Shown one piece after another: positions 9,629 through 21,806 of a stretch of DNA of 64,000 nucleotides. The notes beneath the pieces are model-generated. The model did no database searches and was not told the origin of the DNA. It worked only from the letters and a program-made list of their open reading frames with translations. The translations under genes and the position numbers were made by a program. How positions within the stretch are numbered: the first letter of the stretch is position 1; each line of letters begins with the position of its first letter. This DNA is from Cryptomeria japonica (Eukaryota > Streptophyta > Pinopsida > Cupressales > Cupressaceae), in NCBI RefSeq assembly GCF_030272615.1, contig NW_026728909.1:310001-374000 (forward strand), read 5' to 3'.

Positions 9629-11170
9629 TCATCAATATTCAGATAATAGCTGTAATATTAAAGACAACCAAGTTTCACAACAAATCAAACCAACAAAACA
9701 TAAATAGCCATATGATATGGGAAAAAAAGGATGTTGGATTTAGTTTCATTGAACTTTAACTCTAAAGTAGCCAAATAAATATATAAGGACTTCCTAAAGT
9801 TTATTTTTTTATTTATTTTTGTAGCCCCCACCAATATTGTATAATAGACAAATTAGATATGGGACTGAGCATTAAGACTTCTATTTGAAGACCAACCCTA
9901 GATAACACCCTTGGCCCTTCAACTATTAATAAATAATTTAGAGCCAACTACCTTAAGAATAAATATATAACGGGGTGAAGGACTCCCTTGTAAGATAAAA
10001 TAGGACAAGAATGAAATATTGAAAAAAGAATTTAATATGATCTAACAAATATATTTTTCAAATTACCAATATAAACCTGTAAATTGGGAAAGAAATCTAG
10101 ACTCCTAAAGAGGAATTGCTTATCTACAAAGAGAAAATATTCTCAAGGAGTTTCAAGCCTTTTGCAAATAGGGAAGGGTTGCAAAGAAGATGTAAGGGAG
10201 TTTAGATTACTTTCTTAGAATTTCTTAGTCATAGTTAAAATTTTATGTATGATTACTTATTTTTAATCTCATTGTTTGAAACTAAGTATATACAAAGAAA
10301 AAAAATCCTAAAATAATCATAAAAAAAATCTCTGACTAGAAAATTTTAAATATTTAGAAAATATAGTTGTCCTTTTAGATTTGCAAATTTCTAAAAAAAA
10401 CTTGTTCCCCTAGACCTAATCGACATTTCAAGATATTCTTATTTCACTATTGATAATAATTTAGTCTATTTTTTTAAATCATAAGTTCATATTCCACTAC
10501 TTATTTAACATTTTTATTTGAAAGCAAATAATACCTATTTAAAAATTAAACCAATTTTTTGAAATTATTATAATATTAGTTACAAAAGTCAATTAAAATG
10601 TATATTTTTCAAATATTAAATTTTAAACTATTGATATGTTGAGTATTAATTAATAAGTTGTAATCTCACTTTTAATTATCGACAAACTTGAAAAATTTAT
10701 AAATACATTAATAAACATAAAATTTTAAAAATAGATTGAGAAACATTCATAAGAAAACAAAGTATATAATTTAGAAAAATGGATCAATCAAACAAAATAT
10801 CAAGTTTAACCAAAAGAAATTGTAAGCTTTTCCAATTTGATTCTATGAACTTAACATCTTCTTCAAATAATTTTTCTACAGTTTTTTGTTTGAACATTAT
10901 TTATTAATAAATTGTATTCTCACTTTTAATTACTAATAAACTTAAATAAATTTATAAATACATTAATAAGAATAAATTTAAAAAATAGATTTAAAAACAC
11001 TTATAAGAAAACAAAATATATAATTTTTAAAAAGTGGGTCAATCAAACAAAATATCAAGTTTAAGCAAAAGAAATTCTATGAAGTTAAAATCTTTATCAA
11101 GATAATTTTACATCTTCCGATTTGATTCTTAGGCTACCTTGGCTTTTCAAGTCACTGAAATAGTTAGGAT
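9629..11170. other. AT-rich centre of the divergent TLP-A/TLP-B spacer, unit 1
   Basis: Very AT-rich and without a gene. It separates the conserved proximal promoters of the two divergent genes. Its only clear structure is a diverged direct duplication (10644-10883 and 10898-11130), listed separately. Copies at 21963, 34297, 46631 and 58965 onward. Confidence 0.6.
10644..11130. repeat. Diverged direct duplication, offset about 255 bp, unit 1
   Basis: Two adjacent blocks share long stretches such as CTCACTTTTAATTA (10665 and 10919) and CAATCAAACAAAATATCAAG (near 10785 and 11040). They differ by scattered substitutions and a short deletion in the second. The C/T site that distinguishes units 2 and 4 lies in the second block (11000 here). 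Copies at 22978, 35312, 47646 and 59980 onward. Confidence 0.75.
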
Positions 11171-11329
11171 CAAAAACTGGCCAGCTGTTACCTAGAGTCA
11201 TTTCATGTATTCAATGCAGGTTTGAGTTCTGATAAACCAGGGCTCTCGTAGCATCCACGGCTTCTCAGCCGGGTCCATGCTAGTTTGCTTCCTTCTGAAG
11301 TTATTACGGTCGGAAACTGGGCAGCGGTT

Positions 11330-11388
11330 ACCTGAAGTCAAGTCATGCACTAAATGCAACCTGAAGTCAAGTCATGCACTAAATGTAA
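11330..11388 (+). repeat. 29-bp direct repeat, two copies, in TLP-B promoter, unit 1
   Basis: Two adjacent copies beginning CCTGAAGTCAAGTCATGCAC (11331 and 11360) differ by one base. Each carries AGTCAA, the reverse of a W-box-like TTGACT, at 11336-11341 and 11365-11370. TLP-A has a single equivalent. The second copy therefore doubles this site only in TLP-B. Copies at 23664, 35998, 48332 and 60666 onward. Confidence 0.85.
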
Positions 11389-11430
11389 GTTTGAATTCTA
11401 ATAACAAGGGCTTTCGTACGATGCATTGAC

Positions 11431-11602
11431 AATTCTATGAATACAATACATGTTACACATTTTATGCATATAATACATGTTGCATATACATATAACTGCA
11501 TCTAGATGCATCTTAGAATCTTATTCATACAATGCATGTTACACATCCTATGCATATAATGCATTTTACATAGACATATAACTACATGCAGATGCATCGT
11601 AG
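11431..11602 (+). repeat. 86-bp direct repeat, two diverged copies, in TLP-B promoter, unit 1
   Basis: Adjacent copies aligned at offset 86 share ATACAATRCATGTTACACAT, TATGCATATAAT and GATGCATC. They are rich in ATGCAT and CATGCA, which resemble RY/Sph-type elements. The block interrupts the promoter module that is continuous ahead of TLP-A. Copies at 23765, 36099, 48433 and 60767 onward. Confidence 0.8.
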
Positions 11603-11689
11603 AAGCTGGATAGAGGGTGCCCTCGTACGTCACACTACTGCTCAGACTGAGTCCATGCTTCCTTCGTGTCTGCCCGGGAGATCTTTTCC

Positions 11690-11697
11690 TATATAAA
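11690..11697 (+). promoter_or_regulatory. TATA box of TLP-B, unit 1
   Basis: TATATAAA, 67-74 nt upstream of the ATG at 11764, in a context shared with TLP-A. Confidence 0.75.
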
Positions 11698-11763
11698 TGA
11701 TGAATCCTTCTTCATATACTCAATCTATCCATCTTCATTCGACCGTTCAATACAGACGGTATA

Positions 11764-12547
11764 ATGGCAACAGTATCAGATCTTGTGCTTATTCTTGTGG
11801 CTGGACTGGCTATATATCTTCAGATGCAAGGTAAGCTGTATTGGTAACATAAGAGTTTTAGATTGAATACACTATATATCCGAGGTTCACAATAATAATA
11901 TGCGTGTGTTTTTTGTTGCAGAGGCGGCAGCAGTTAAGTTTGAGATAACGAACCAGTGCAGGTACACGGTTTGGGCGGCAGGATTACCCGGCGGAGGGCA
12001 GCAGCTCGACCAGGGTAAGACATGGACCGTCGATGTGCCGGCAGGGACAAAGGGAGCAAGATTCTGGGGCCGAACCGGCTGCTCTTTTGATGCGAGCGAC
12101 CGAGGAACCTGTCAAACCGGTGACTGCAACGGCCAATTGAGCTGCCAGGTCTCGGGAGGCATTCCCACCACGCTGGCTGAGTACACCCTCAATGGAGATG
12201 GCAACAAGGACTTCTACGACGTCTCCCTGGTGGACGAATTCAACGGTCCTCTCTCCATCAATCCTACAAACGGACAGTGCACTGCCCCTGCATGCAAAGC
12301 CGACGTCAATGCTGTTTGCCCTGCTGAGTTGAAGGTGAATGGCGGATGCAATAGTGCCTGCACTGTCTTTCAAACTGACCAGTATTGCTACAGAGGTGCC
12401 TATGTCGACAACTGCCCTGCCACAAACTACTCGATGATCTTCAAGAACCAGTGCCCTCAGGCCTACAGTTATGCCAAGGATGATACTTCCAGCACTTTCA
12501 CCTGCCCTTCTGGAACCACTGACTACAGTATTGTATTCTGTCCCTAA
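11764..12547 (+). CDS. Thaumatin-like protein TLP-B, diverged, 15 cysteines, unit 1
   Basis: PR-5 family paralogue of TLP-A. Exons are 11764-11830 and 11922-12547, with a 91-bp phase-1 intron (GTAAG to TTGCAG) at the same place as in TLP-A. The product is 230 residues with a signal peptide ending near AAA26 and a mature start at VKFEITNQC. Compared with TLP-A there are 24 differences, 17 of them in the mature part. Several hit positions conserved in the family: G36R, G82D (first Gly of the thaumatin signature), G128E and V131G (in the VDGFNVP segment) and C179Y. By the known thaumatin disulfide order, Cys12 pairs with Cys13, so C187 should be left unpaired. R73, E109, D122 and D127 remain. 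The frame and splice sites are intact, so this is called a gene, but folding or function may be altered. Confidence 0.9.
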
Positions 12548-14050
12548 ATCTATATAGGAGTATGCTCATCTACATCCTAATAATCAGCTATGAGTGTATC
12601 ACCTCCGTATTTAGTATCTGATATATGGTGGCATAAACTATCACTCGGTAGTCATATAAATAAGCCATCATTTGTTGTAAGGCGTTAGATGCAATTTTGA
12701 AGTATCACAGTTTACTATAAATAAAAGTCCAATATTCTAATGGGCAATTTGAAATAGGTAATTCATATGCAATATCTTTTTATAAATGTCTTTTATTATT
12801 TTAGTAGGGAAGGGGTCCTAAACCCTTACAAAAAAAACAAATAAACTAGAGAGCAACGACACAATCGCTGGCATCGGATAGCCAACACCCCAGAAAGCAT
12901 AGAAACAACTCTCAAAAGTAATAAAACACTAACAATACCCACATAACTAAACATAATAACCCTCTCCAACTTCCTACTATCCATAATACAACTACTAGCA
13001 TATAACTAAAAAGAGTTCATAATAGTATCAGAGTACTTAATCCACATGAAAACACCCAACATAAGGCATGCAGGCCTGTTTAGATAAAAGTCCATGTTAA
13101 AACTAATACTATCATCTTTTGAAATCAACCCAGACCAAAAAAAAGCACCAACCCAATAGCATCCTACTCATCCTTGATGACGTTCCATTCCCGCACAAGA
13201 CACTACATCAGTTCCTTCTAGATCTTAGGTTACAACATGTCCTCTTTCTGCTCCTCTTGCAGGTTGACATCCTTCATCTTTTTTGCTTTTTTCTTCATCT
13301 TTCTCTATCTCAAGACAAACCCCATAACGACATTCTGCATAATTCATCAGTAATAGCACATAGGGAATTCAAGGCCTCTCCCATTAGCTGATGTCCTTGC
13401 CTATATTCGTCCATCTTCGCTTTAAGGTTCATGACCTTAACTTGTAGGTTAATTATCTAGTTTTGCTATTATTTGATGCTAAAATTCTCCTCCTCGGTAG
13501 GAGAGTCCTGAGAACAGGGCACCATTTCCACATCCTAAAAAAGTATTTTGAAGCAAGGATTTTTGTTTTGAATCAACCTTGTCCTCTAGAGAATCACTTA
13601 AACCCTTTGAATCCTCCTTACTGTCCTCCCCTTGTTCCTCCCCTTCCACCTGAAATTCCTCATCCTCCCCCCCTCCTCACTAGAGCTCCTGAGTTGTCAT
13701 CATCATCAAGGGTAAAAGCCTTTGCCGGTTCAGGGGAAACATCTTCGGTTTCAATTTGTTTTTCTTGTCTTTGGCGAGCAGATGAGCCGACCTTCTTTCA
13801 CCAAAGTGACCCTCCTATTTCTCCTTTTCATGCAGGTTATCTTTCACCTAATCTCATAGTTCTTACAAGATGAAAAATCAGACACCAATAATATCTATAG
13901 GTCCATTGCTATTGTATCCCATCCGTCGTATGATCAGGAATCATTAACCATATTGTTGTGTTGGTATGGCCACCTCTAGAGTAGCAGCTCTGACCTCTTC
14001 CTCATCCTTGTATAGCCAACTAAGGATGTCTTTCCCTTATGATTCATTTG

Positions 14051-16746
14051 CTAGTGTGCCCAATTGGATAAATTTTCCATCAAACTTGGTGATGGGTTGT
14101 GTTGATTGATGTGTCGATGCAGAAGGTTGTCCATGAGATTTTGGTGATGTTGGTAATTTTGATAGACACATGGGTTCAAAATAGTATTCTCCCATGCCTT
14201 GATCTTTGATTTCAACTTTTGTTTGAAGTCCATGGATAAAGACTTGATTTTTTCTTGATGATGATCTAATGCTAAGGAAGCTGGAGCTTTCCTATTGTGT
14301 GGAACTAGGCTGTCTTGAGCTGTCCCCATAGCATTGCAATGTTGAAAAGGATTATTATCGGTAGATATGGAGATTTCCTGTCCATTATATGGGAATTTGA
14401 CACACTGATGGTATGTTGAAGGCACTACTTGCATTTCATGTATCCAAGGATGACCCAATAGAATATTGTATGTTAAGTCTATGTCTAAGACTTGGCACAT
14501 AGTGTCCCTTTGTATCAGTCCTACCTAAATAGGTAGTATCACTGTTCCTTTAGATGACTTGTCTTCATCATCATAGGCCTTGATGGTGATCTTTTTGTTT
14601 GGATCAATAGACTTCTCAAAGAAGCCTAATGCACGGATAAGCTTTAAAGCACATATATTGAGACCAACTCCTCCATCTATTAATACTCTTTTAACTCGAT
14701 GTTTGTAGACTAAGACTTTGATATGAAGGGGAGTGTTATGTGGATGACTCAAAGAGACATTATCATGTTGGAAAAGGTGAGTTTATGAGGCCCTGTCATA
14801 TGAGCCACCATGGCTTGGAATTTTATCAATGTCCAGATCTTGAGGAATGTTTGTTTCAACCAATGCTTGTTCTAAGATATCCTTATCTTTTGGTGAGAAC
14901 TTGAGCAACTCGAGTATAGATATTTGAGCAGGAGTTCTCTGTAGTTGATAAACCAAATCATATTGAGTATTGGGAATAGTGGTGGATGTTGATGTATGCC
15001 CTTTCAAGACGCATTTTTGAGCTTTGGTTGTCACATTGATTGATGCATGGTCTTGTTTGTCCTTGATTTTTATGACATTTATTTGGTTATCATCTATCAA
15101 TATGTGATTGATGGTGTTGTTGTACAGGTGATTTATACAAGCTCCTCTTGTATCATTTGATGATGGAGCTCCTCCCTTCTTGTAATTTGGAAGAGGATTT
15201 TTAAAAGCATCGTGGTCACCGTTTGTTTTGAGACCATCAACCATTAAATCACCTCTATTGATCATATCCTGACCAATATTCTTAAGCCTCATGAAATCAT
15301 TTGTGTGATGTCCTTTGTTTCGATGAAAATCACAAAAATACGAATCATTCCACCAAGGTGGTTTGACCTGGGGTTCAAAGTTGTTTATGGTCAGTAATGT
15401 GATAATTTTGTTCGCCAGGAGTTCTCGAAATGTCAATTCTAAGGTTTTCCCTAATGGTGTGTAGATGTGTCTATTTGGGAAAGTGTTGGTGTTACCTCTT
15501 TGGTTTGTATTATTCCCTCAGTTAGCCTTGTTTATTGTTGTTGCCTTGGGTATTGTTATTGGTATTTGAAATTGAAGGTCCTTGATTGGTATTTTGTGGA
15601 TAAGTGTTAGTGCCTTGATTAACACCCTTTTGATTTTTGTTAGATTGTGGATTACCTCATAAAGCTAATACTGGTTGTTTGGACTTCATATCATTAGCAT
15701 CAGCTCCTCCATCATTAACAATGTTTTTGTTTCTTGTCCAAAATCTTGATTTGTCTAAAGTGTTGTTGTTATTTTTATTGTTAAAGGAGTGAGTGTTGGA
15801 TGAGTTAATTCCTTCCTTAAATAACTTCAATGTTCCTTTCTTGATGTAGGCTTCCTCTACTTGGATTCCATTTTCTATCAACTTGGTAAAAGCTGGTATG
15901 CATTGGAGCTTGAGTTGATAACACATCTCACTATTTAGATTGTCAATAAAGATCTCCATCTTTTCCTTTTCAGGCATGTCTCGAGGATATCTCGAAACCA
16001 TACGTCTCCAACACTGAAGAAACACCATGAATGTTTCATTGCTTTTTTGTTTGGTGTTGCATACATCCAACATGGTGATTGCATCCTAAATATTATAGGA
16101 GTATTTTGTGATAAATTTGTTTACAAACTCATCAAATGATCTGATGGGAAGTGTAAGTTTAGACAACCACTCCATTGTTTTCCCTCCCAAACTTCTTGGG
16201 AATAGTCTCATTAAGAATCATCGTGAGAAAACTCTAGGCTTATGGTACAAAATTCCCGAACATGATTGCGAGGATCACTTTTAGCATCGTATTTGTCGTA
16301 CTTTCGCATATCTGAATTTGGGGGAAAAGGTATCATGTTTAATCTCCTGTCAAAGGAGTAAGGACAGATTTCATCCAAGGAGTATCGCATTGTGGTCCCT
16401 TGTTGCATGTTCTACATTTGCCTTTGCAGCATTTGGATTTGTTGTGTAAGAGTGACCATGGGTGCATTTGTATGTCGAGGGAAACCTTCCCCCTTTCATT
16501 AAGATTATCCTGAGGTCGGCCATGGTTGTGTTCGGGGGTGTTATTTTGTTCATGCATGATTTATGGGCCATGTGTTTCTTCTTCTATTTTTTGGTCTTGA
16601 TAGGCATAATTTCTAGACCTTGTTCTAAAAATTCTTTCAGCGACATTCCTTAAGTTTTCGGTATTAAAATCTTTAGGAAGTGTAACTCCTTTTCTAGTTA
16701 GCATGAGCATATATTTTTCCTCGTTTGCTTCAATAAGTCTTTCCAT
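14051..16746 (-). pseudogene. Ty3/gypsy-type gag-protease fragment, unit 2
   Basis: Carries the same open pieces and the same frameshifts and stops as the unit 1 fragment. The retained frame reads 15436-14783, then past TAA into the protease and past TAG to the HPWIH tail ending at 14051. Shared lesions show that it was already dead when the unit was copied. Confidence 0.85.
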
Positions 16747-16774
16747 GAGCCTTTGGAATGAGGGGTTTTCTTGA

Positions 16775-18470
16775 CATTCTTGGAGTTGTCATTCCTAAGT
16801 CACTTTGCTCAATGATTTGAGAGAAAAGACATTGACTTGAGGGATCATGTTAGATAGAGAACAATGGAACATCCCTTGGGAAGTTGAGCTATTCAATATA
16901 GCTCCATAACTTGCACCAAGAGTCCCATTGGTGTGTGGATCTTTTGGAACCTTAATTTTACGTTTCTGTACACCACATTTCCTGCACACATTTGTGGCGC
17001 CCACCATGGGGCCGAACCCCATTAATCTTATCATTTTTTTTGTAGGAGCAATATTGCAAGCACGTGGGAAAGCTGGTTTAGCACATTGGGACCTTTCTTT
17101 AGTGCGTAGAAACATTAGTTAGTGCTTCTAGTATACTATTTAGTGAAGACCTCTCCACTAGCACATTTAGACTTTTTGTTAGCACCTGATATTCTGGTTG
17201 TATTCTATATCATCATAACGCATTCGACAAACATAGTAGAACATTCGGTAACCATCTTAGCGCATAGAAGTCATTTTGTAGCACATTTTCATGTTTTTGT
17301 AGTGCATCTGCACGTTTCTGTAGCTCACCTGTGCAATAGTCTAATGCATAGCTCTAACAAAGGAAAACGCAAAACTGTAATCGAAGAAAGAAAATTTTAG
17401 GCTTGTGAAGCCCACCCTCAGAATTTGATTATTTTGCTAACTGATTTTGTTCAGGTTCAAACCTTTTTCTGCAGGAGCAATAGGAGTTAGTTTAAGTTTT
17501 TCTTTTCTTTCTTTCAAAAGTTAGTTAAAAAGAACTCACCCTCTTTTTTATTGCAAAAGCTTAAAATAAACCTCATAAGTTCTTTGGGATGTTTAAAATG
17601 AACTTCATACTTTCCTTTGGTATTTAAAACAAAACTTCATCTTTTTCTTATTGCATGGGTAAAAAGAACAACAAAGAAAAAAATTTCATTCTTCCAAGTT
17701 AGGAAAACACTTCGTTCGGGTTTTAAAAGAACAACAAATTTACTTTTCAATCAACAAAGGTAAAAAGAAATTCACCTTCCTTTGGTGCCTAAAAGGATTC
17801 ATTTTAATTTATTGCAAAAGTAAAAGAAACTCATCTTTATTTTGTGCAAGGAAAAAGGGAAAGTTCTCACTTATCAACTTTAATTTTGTTGACCAAAATC
17901 ACGATTTCTTTTGTTGACCAGGATTTCCAATTTTTTGATAGAAAATCATTGCTATAAAAGGTTAAAAAGAACACCATACTTTTTGGAGCAAAATCTCCAA
18001 ACAGAAGTTAGCAAATCATTTCTTTGAAAGGTTAAAAAGAACACTTGAGTGCCTTGTCTCGAAAGTGGAAAGTATATGCTCTCCCCTTAATTGGGTGACC
18101 AAAATGCCAAACCACTCTTTCATGCTTTCTTCATTTCAAGCAGTTAAATCGTTTAGCAAGCCTGTCATCCCGAGTTTCTCTTAGAGTGCCATTTAAATGG
18201 TCGGTGAGAAGGGAATGACCTAATTTCGAGCCCCATGGTGGGTGCCAGAAATGTTTGTGGGAAATGCAGTGGTGTACAAAAACATAAAATTCAGGTTCCA
18301 AAAGATCCACACACCAATGGGACTCTTGGTGCAAGTTATGAAGCTATATTGAATAGCTCAACTTCCCAAGGGATGTTCCATTGTTCTCTATCTCACAGGA
18401 TCCCTCAAGTCAATGTCTTTTCTCTCAAATCACGGAGCAAAGTGACTTAGGAATAACAACTCCAAGAATG
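16775..18470. repeat. Inverted-repeat pair with its loop, unit 2
   Basis: Arms 16775-17012 and 18230-18470. The loop holds the 21-bp periodic array (17079-17347) and the A-rich motif array (17521-18046). No difference from unit 1 was noticed. Confidence 0.85.
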
Positions 18471-20937
18471 GGTGATGTTTGATTAATTTACCATGATTTC
18501 ATTCCTAGATATGTATGATATTGAATCTATGATGATTTTAAACTAGTATGAATTTTATGTTATGATAAAGATTAGCAATCCTCTCCTAACAATATATACT
18601 AGTCTAACATGGATATGCTATGATATTTAAAATTACTTCTAAAATGCTATTAAGATGATTTTATCAAAGAGAGGCTAAATGCTCAGTAAAATGACTATAG
18701 ATTACATGCATGAAACTTGGATATCTCAAAATGAGAGAATGAGAGCTCTATTTATAGGGAAAATAGGGAAATGGATGGTCAAGATTGGATAATCTTAACA
18801 AGGGCCAGGATTGAAAGTTATCAATCCATGTTTACAATTCTCACCAATGAAATGGTGACAATTGTCAACAAGAGGTTGCTTGAGAGGAGATGAAATAATA
18901 ATTAAATGCTTGAGAAGACATGATGGTTACCTTAGGAGCTAAGGGTTAATGTTAGGTTAGGGTTATCCATTGGATAAAGCTTTTACCCAAGCAGTAAACT
19001 CTTGTGCAAGGGTTAAAGGGATAACCAAAGTTAAAGCCATGAATGTTTTATGAGACCCTTGGGTTAGATGAGGGTTGAGTTAGAGAGAAAGTCTCTAGCC
19101 ATGAAAGAAGGTTGAGTTAACCATTAATGGTTATGAAGACTTTGAGGGTTAACTTGTTGAGGACATAAAGCCTTTAATAGTTATTGAAGACTTTGAGGGT
19201 TTGAGAAGTGACTTCCCTTTTCTTAGGGATGTGACAATAATTAGGAGATGGATTAGGCTAAATTAGAATTGATTAGAATAATCTAGAAGGGGTTTAGGGA
19301 GGCAAGTGGGAGATGTAGGAAAATGGAAGTGGAGGAAAAAGGAATTTAATTAAAATAAAACTACTTTATTTCAATCAAATAGATGCAACTTGCATAAATA
19401 CAAGTGAGGGATTTAAATAAATAAATTAGAATTATTTATTTGCAAGGATTAATTTAATTAAATGTAAGTTTAATTAAAAGGGGAGAAGGGGGAATTTAAT
19501 TAAATAAAGTAATTTATTTAATCAAAGGCTAGAAAAGGCTTAGGTGAACTTAATTAAATAAATTGAGTAATTCATTTAATCAAATAGATGAATATAAAGA
19601 ATTTAATTAAATAGAAGAATGAGATTAAAATAAATATTAAATATTCATTTAGGAAAGTGGTCAGATTTATACGTCTACAATAATTACTATCATATCACCA
19701 ATAATGTGATAAAGGCAATTTGTATGTAATATATAGTTACGGAAAAATTTCTCCCATCTTATTATTATAGTTTAAAAATTTTAAATATGTGTATATCCAT
19801 GCAAATTTATTAGAATCCACTATTATGGATTGAGTTGATACAATATGTATTGGAAAGTAGATTAGTTTTGTGTTGAGTATATTTATTTATTAATTCTTAC
19901 TCTATCTTATTAGCACCATATGTCCTTGTCACATCAAAGAGTGACATATCTTACTACAAACATAAAATAAATACATAATGAATACATATTTCAAAATTAG
20001 AAATATATAACAACTTTCAACTAAAAAATATAAAATTAATTTCAAGTAAAATGAAATAATCTTTCCAAATAAAATAACTCATAACATTTAAATAAAAATA
20101 AGAACAAGAAAAAAAAAATGTCAAGTAATATAATTTTAATTATTGTAAAGTAATTTGGCTCATGGGTTCCTTTCCCTATTGAGGTGGTTGGAGATAGGGT
20201 GAAGAACTGATAGTGCTAAGTGCAAAAGTGTGTGGACTTCTTAAAGGCCTCCATTAATGTAGTGAGTCTAGATCATGTCAACTCGTCCTTTGCATTCACA
20301 AACAACCAAAAACCTAATCAAGATATTCCAAAAGGTAATAATGTGAAAATTGAAACTTAGTTTCTCTAGTATGTTTAGTTTGAATGTAAAGCTGATAAGA
20401 GATATTGGATGTAGCTACTATGTAGGATTTTGTCTACGTAAGTAAGAGTAGAGATGCATTCTGGCCCTATTTTAGATTTGTTATTTAATTGAAAAATTTT
20501 CAATTTTTAATATATATGGAATGCAACACCCAAAAGTAGCTAGTTTACAAAAAAATCAATTGTGACTCAAAATTTTATTTGATGAATGTAAATAATCTAT
20601 ATTTTAAAATTAAGATTTATAATTCAAAACAAGTAAATATCTGTACTATTTGAATATATATATATATTTAATATATTAGAACTTAAAATGTTAAAAAGAT
20701 AACTGCATATGGATTAGCTTTTCCTCATTACCCATTAAAATACCGATGGAATTTTATTTACAATAAACTGTGATACTTGGAAACTGGCATGTATACCTTA
20801 CACCAACCGATGGCTTATTTACATGACTCTACCAAATGATAGTTTATGCCACCATATATCAGATACTAAATACACGGGTGATAAGATCATAGCTGATTAT
20901 TTGGAGGTTATAATGACTATGATGATCCTATATATAT

Positions 20938-21732
20938 CTAGGGACAGAATACAATACTATAGTCGGTGGTACCAGAGGGGCAGGTGAAAGTGCTGGAAGA
21001 ATCGTCCTTAGCATAACTGTATGCCTGTGGGCACTGGTTCTTGAACATCATCGAGTAGTTTGTGGCGGGGCAGTTCTTGACATAGGAACCTCTGCAGCAA
21101 TACTGGTCAGTTTGAAAGACAGTACAGGCACTATTGCATCCACCATTCACCTTCAATTCAGCAGGGCAAGCAGCATTCACGTCGGCTTTGCATGCAGGGG
21201 CAGTGCACTGTCCATTTGTAGGATTGATGGAGAGAGGAACGTTGAAGCCGTCAACCAGGGAGACATCGTAGAAGTCCTGGTTGCCATCTCCATTTAGGGT
21301 GTACTCGACCAGCGTGGTCGGAACGCCCCCCGAGACTTGGCAGCTCAGTTGGCCGTTGCAGTCACCAGTTTGACAGGTTCCTCGGCCGCTCGCATCGAAA
21401 GAACAGCCAGTTCGGCCCCAGAATCTTGCCGCCTTTGTCCCTGCCGGCACATCGACGGTCCATGTCTGACCTTGGTCAAGCTGCTGCCCTCCTCCTGGTA
21501 GTCCTGCCGCCCAAACTGTGTACCCGCACTGGTTTCGTATATCAAACTTAACTGCCCACGCCTCTGCAACAAAACATACACACACAAAAATTATCGTAAG
21601 GCCTAGAGAGATGTATATACCATTCAACAACCTACAACACGTATTATTTTACCAACACATCTTACGTTGCATATGTAAAGATATGGCCAGTCCAGCCACA
21701 AGAACAAGCGCAAGATCTGATACCATCGCCAT
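20938..21732 (-). CDS. Thaumatin-like protein TLP-A, unit 2
   Basis: Exons 21732-21666 and 21563-20938. The translation is identical to the unit 1 copy, with all 16 Cys kept, and splice sites are unchanged. It faces TLP-B (24098-24881) across a shared 2.4-kb divergent promoter spacer and converges with the previous TLP-B copy across the retroelement block. Confidence 0.93.
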
Positions 21733-21798
21733 TATACCGTCTGAATTGAACGATTGAATGAAGATAGATAGATTGGGTATATGAGGAGGGATTATTCA

Positions 21799-21806
21799 TT
21801 TATATA
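21799..21806 (-). promoter_or_regulatory. TATA box of TLP-A, unit 2
   Basis: TATATAAA on the minus strand, same distance to the ATG at 21732 as in unit 1. Confidence 0.75.

Larger units (their letters stand above)
11171..11697 (+). promoter_or_regulatory. Duplicated and expanded TLP-B promoter, unit 1
   Basis: A promoter module that occurs once ahead of TLP-A (about 9628 to 9472, minus strand) occurs here twice. The upstream remnant is 11171-11298 (ACTGGCCAGCTGTTACC to GCCGGGTCCATGC and GCTTCCTTC). The second, expanded module is 11311-11697, ending in the TATA box. The second holds the added direct repeats at 11330-11388 and 11431-11602 and a TACGTCA element (11626-11632). The layout suggests that TLP-B expression may differ from TLP-A; that is inference. 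Copies at 23505, 35839, 48173 and 60507 onward. Confidence 0.6.
214..12547. repeat. Tandem unit 1 (12,334 bp), complete
   Basis: First complete unit of a direct tandem array. Order inside the unit: TLP-B 3' flank, degenerate minus-strand retroelement (gag-protease), inverted-repeat pair, AT-rich LTR-like DNA, TLP-A (minus), divergent promoter spacer, TLP-B (plus). The unit boundary is arbitrary: I placed it directly after the TLP-B stop codon because the true duplication breakpoint cannot be seen inside a seamless array. Every landmark recurs at +12,334. Confidence 0.97.

Noticed and set aside
11984-12373. Long antisense open frame (129 codons) opposite TLP-B and similar frames opposite TLP-A
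   Set aside because: Shadows of the GC-rich thaumatin coding exon; no homology of their own.
11900-12547. TLP-B starting at the in-frame ATG at 11900
   Set aside because: That ATG lies in the intron just before the acceptor and gives only a stub signal peptide. The two-exon model matches TLP-A and the TATA spacing.
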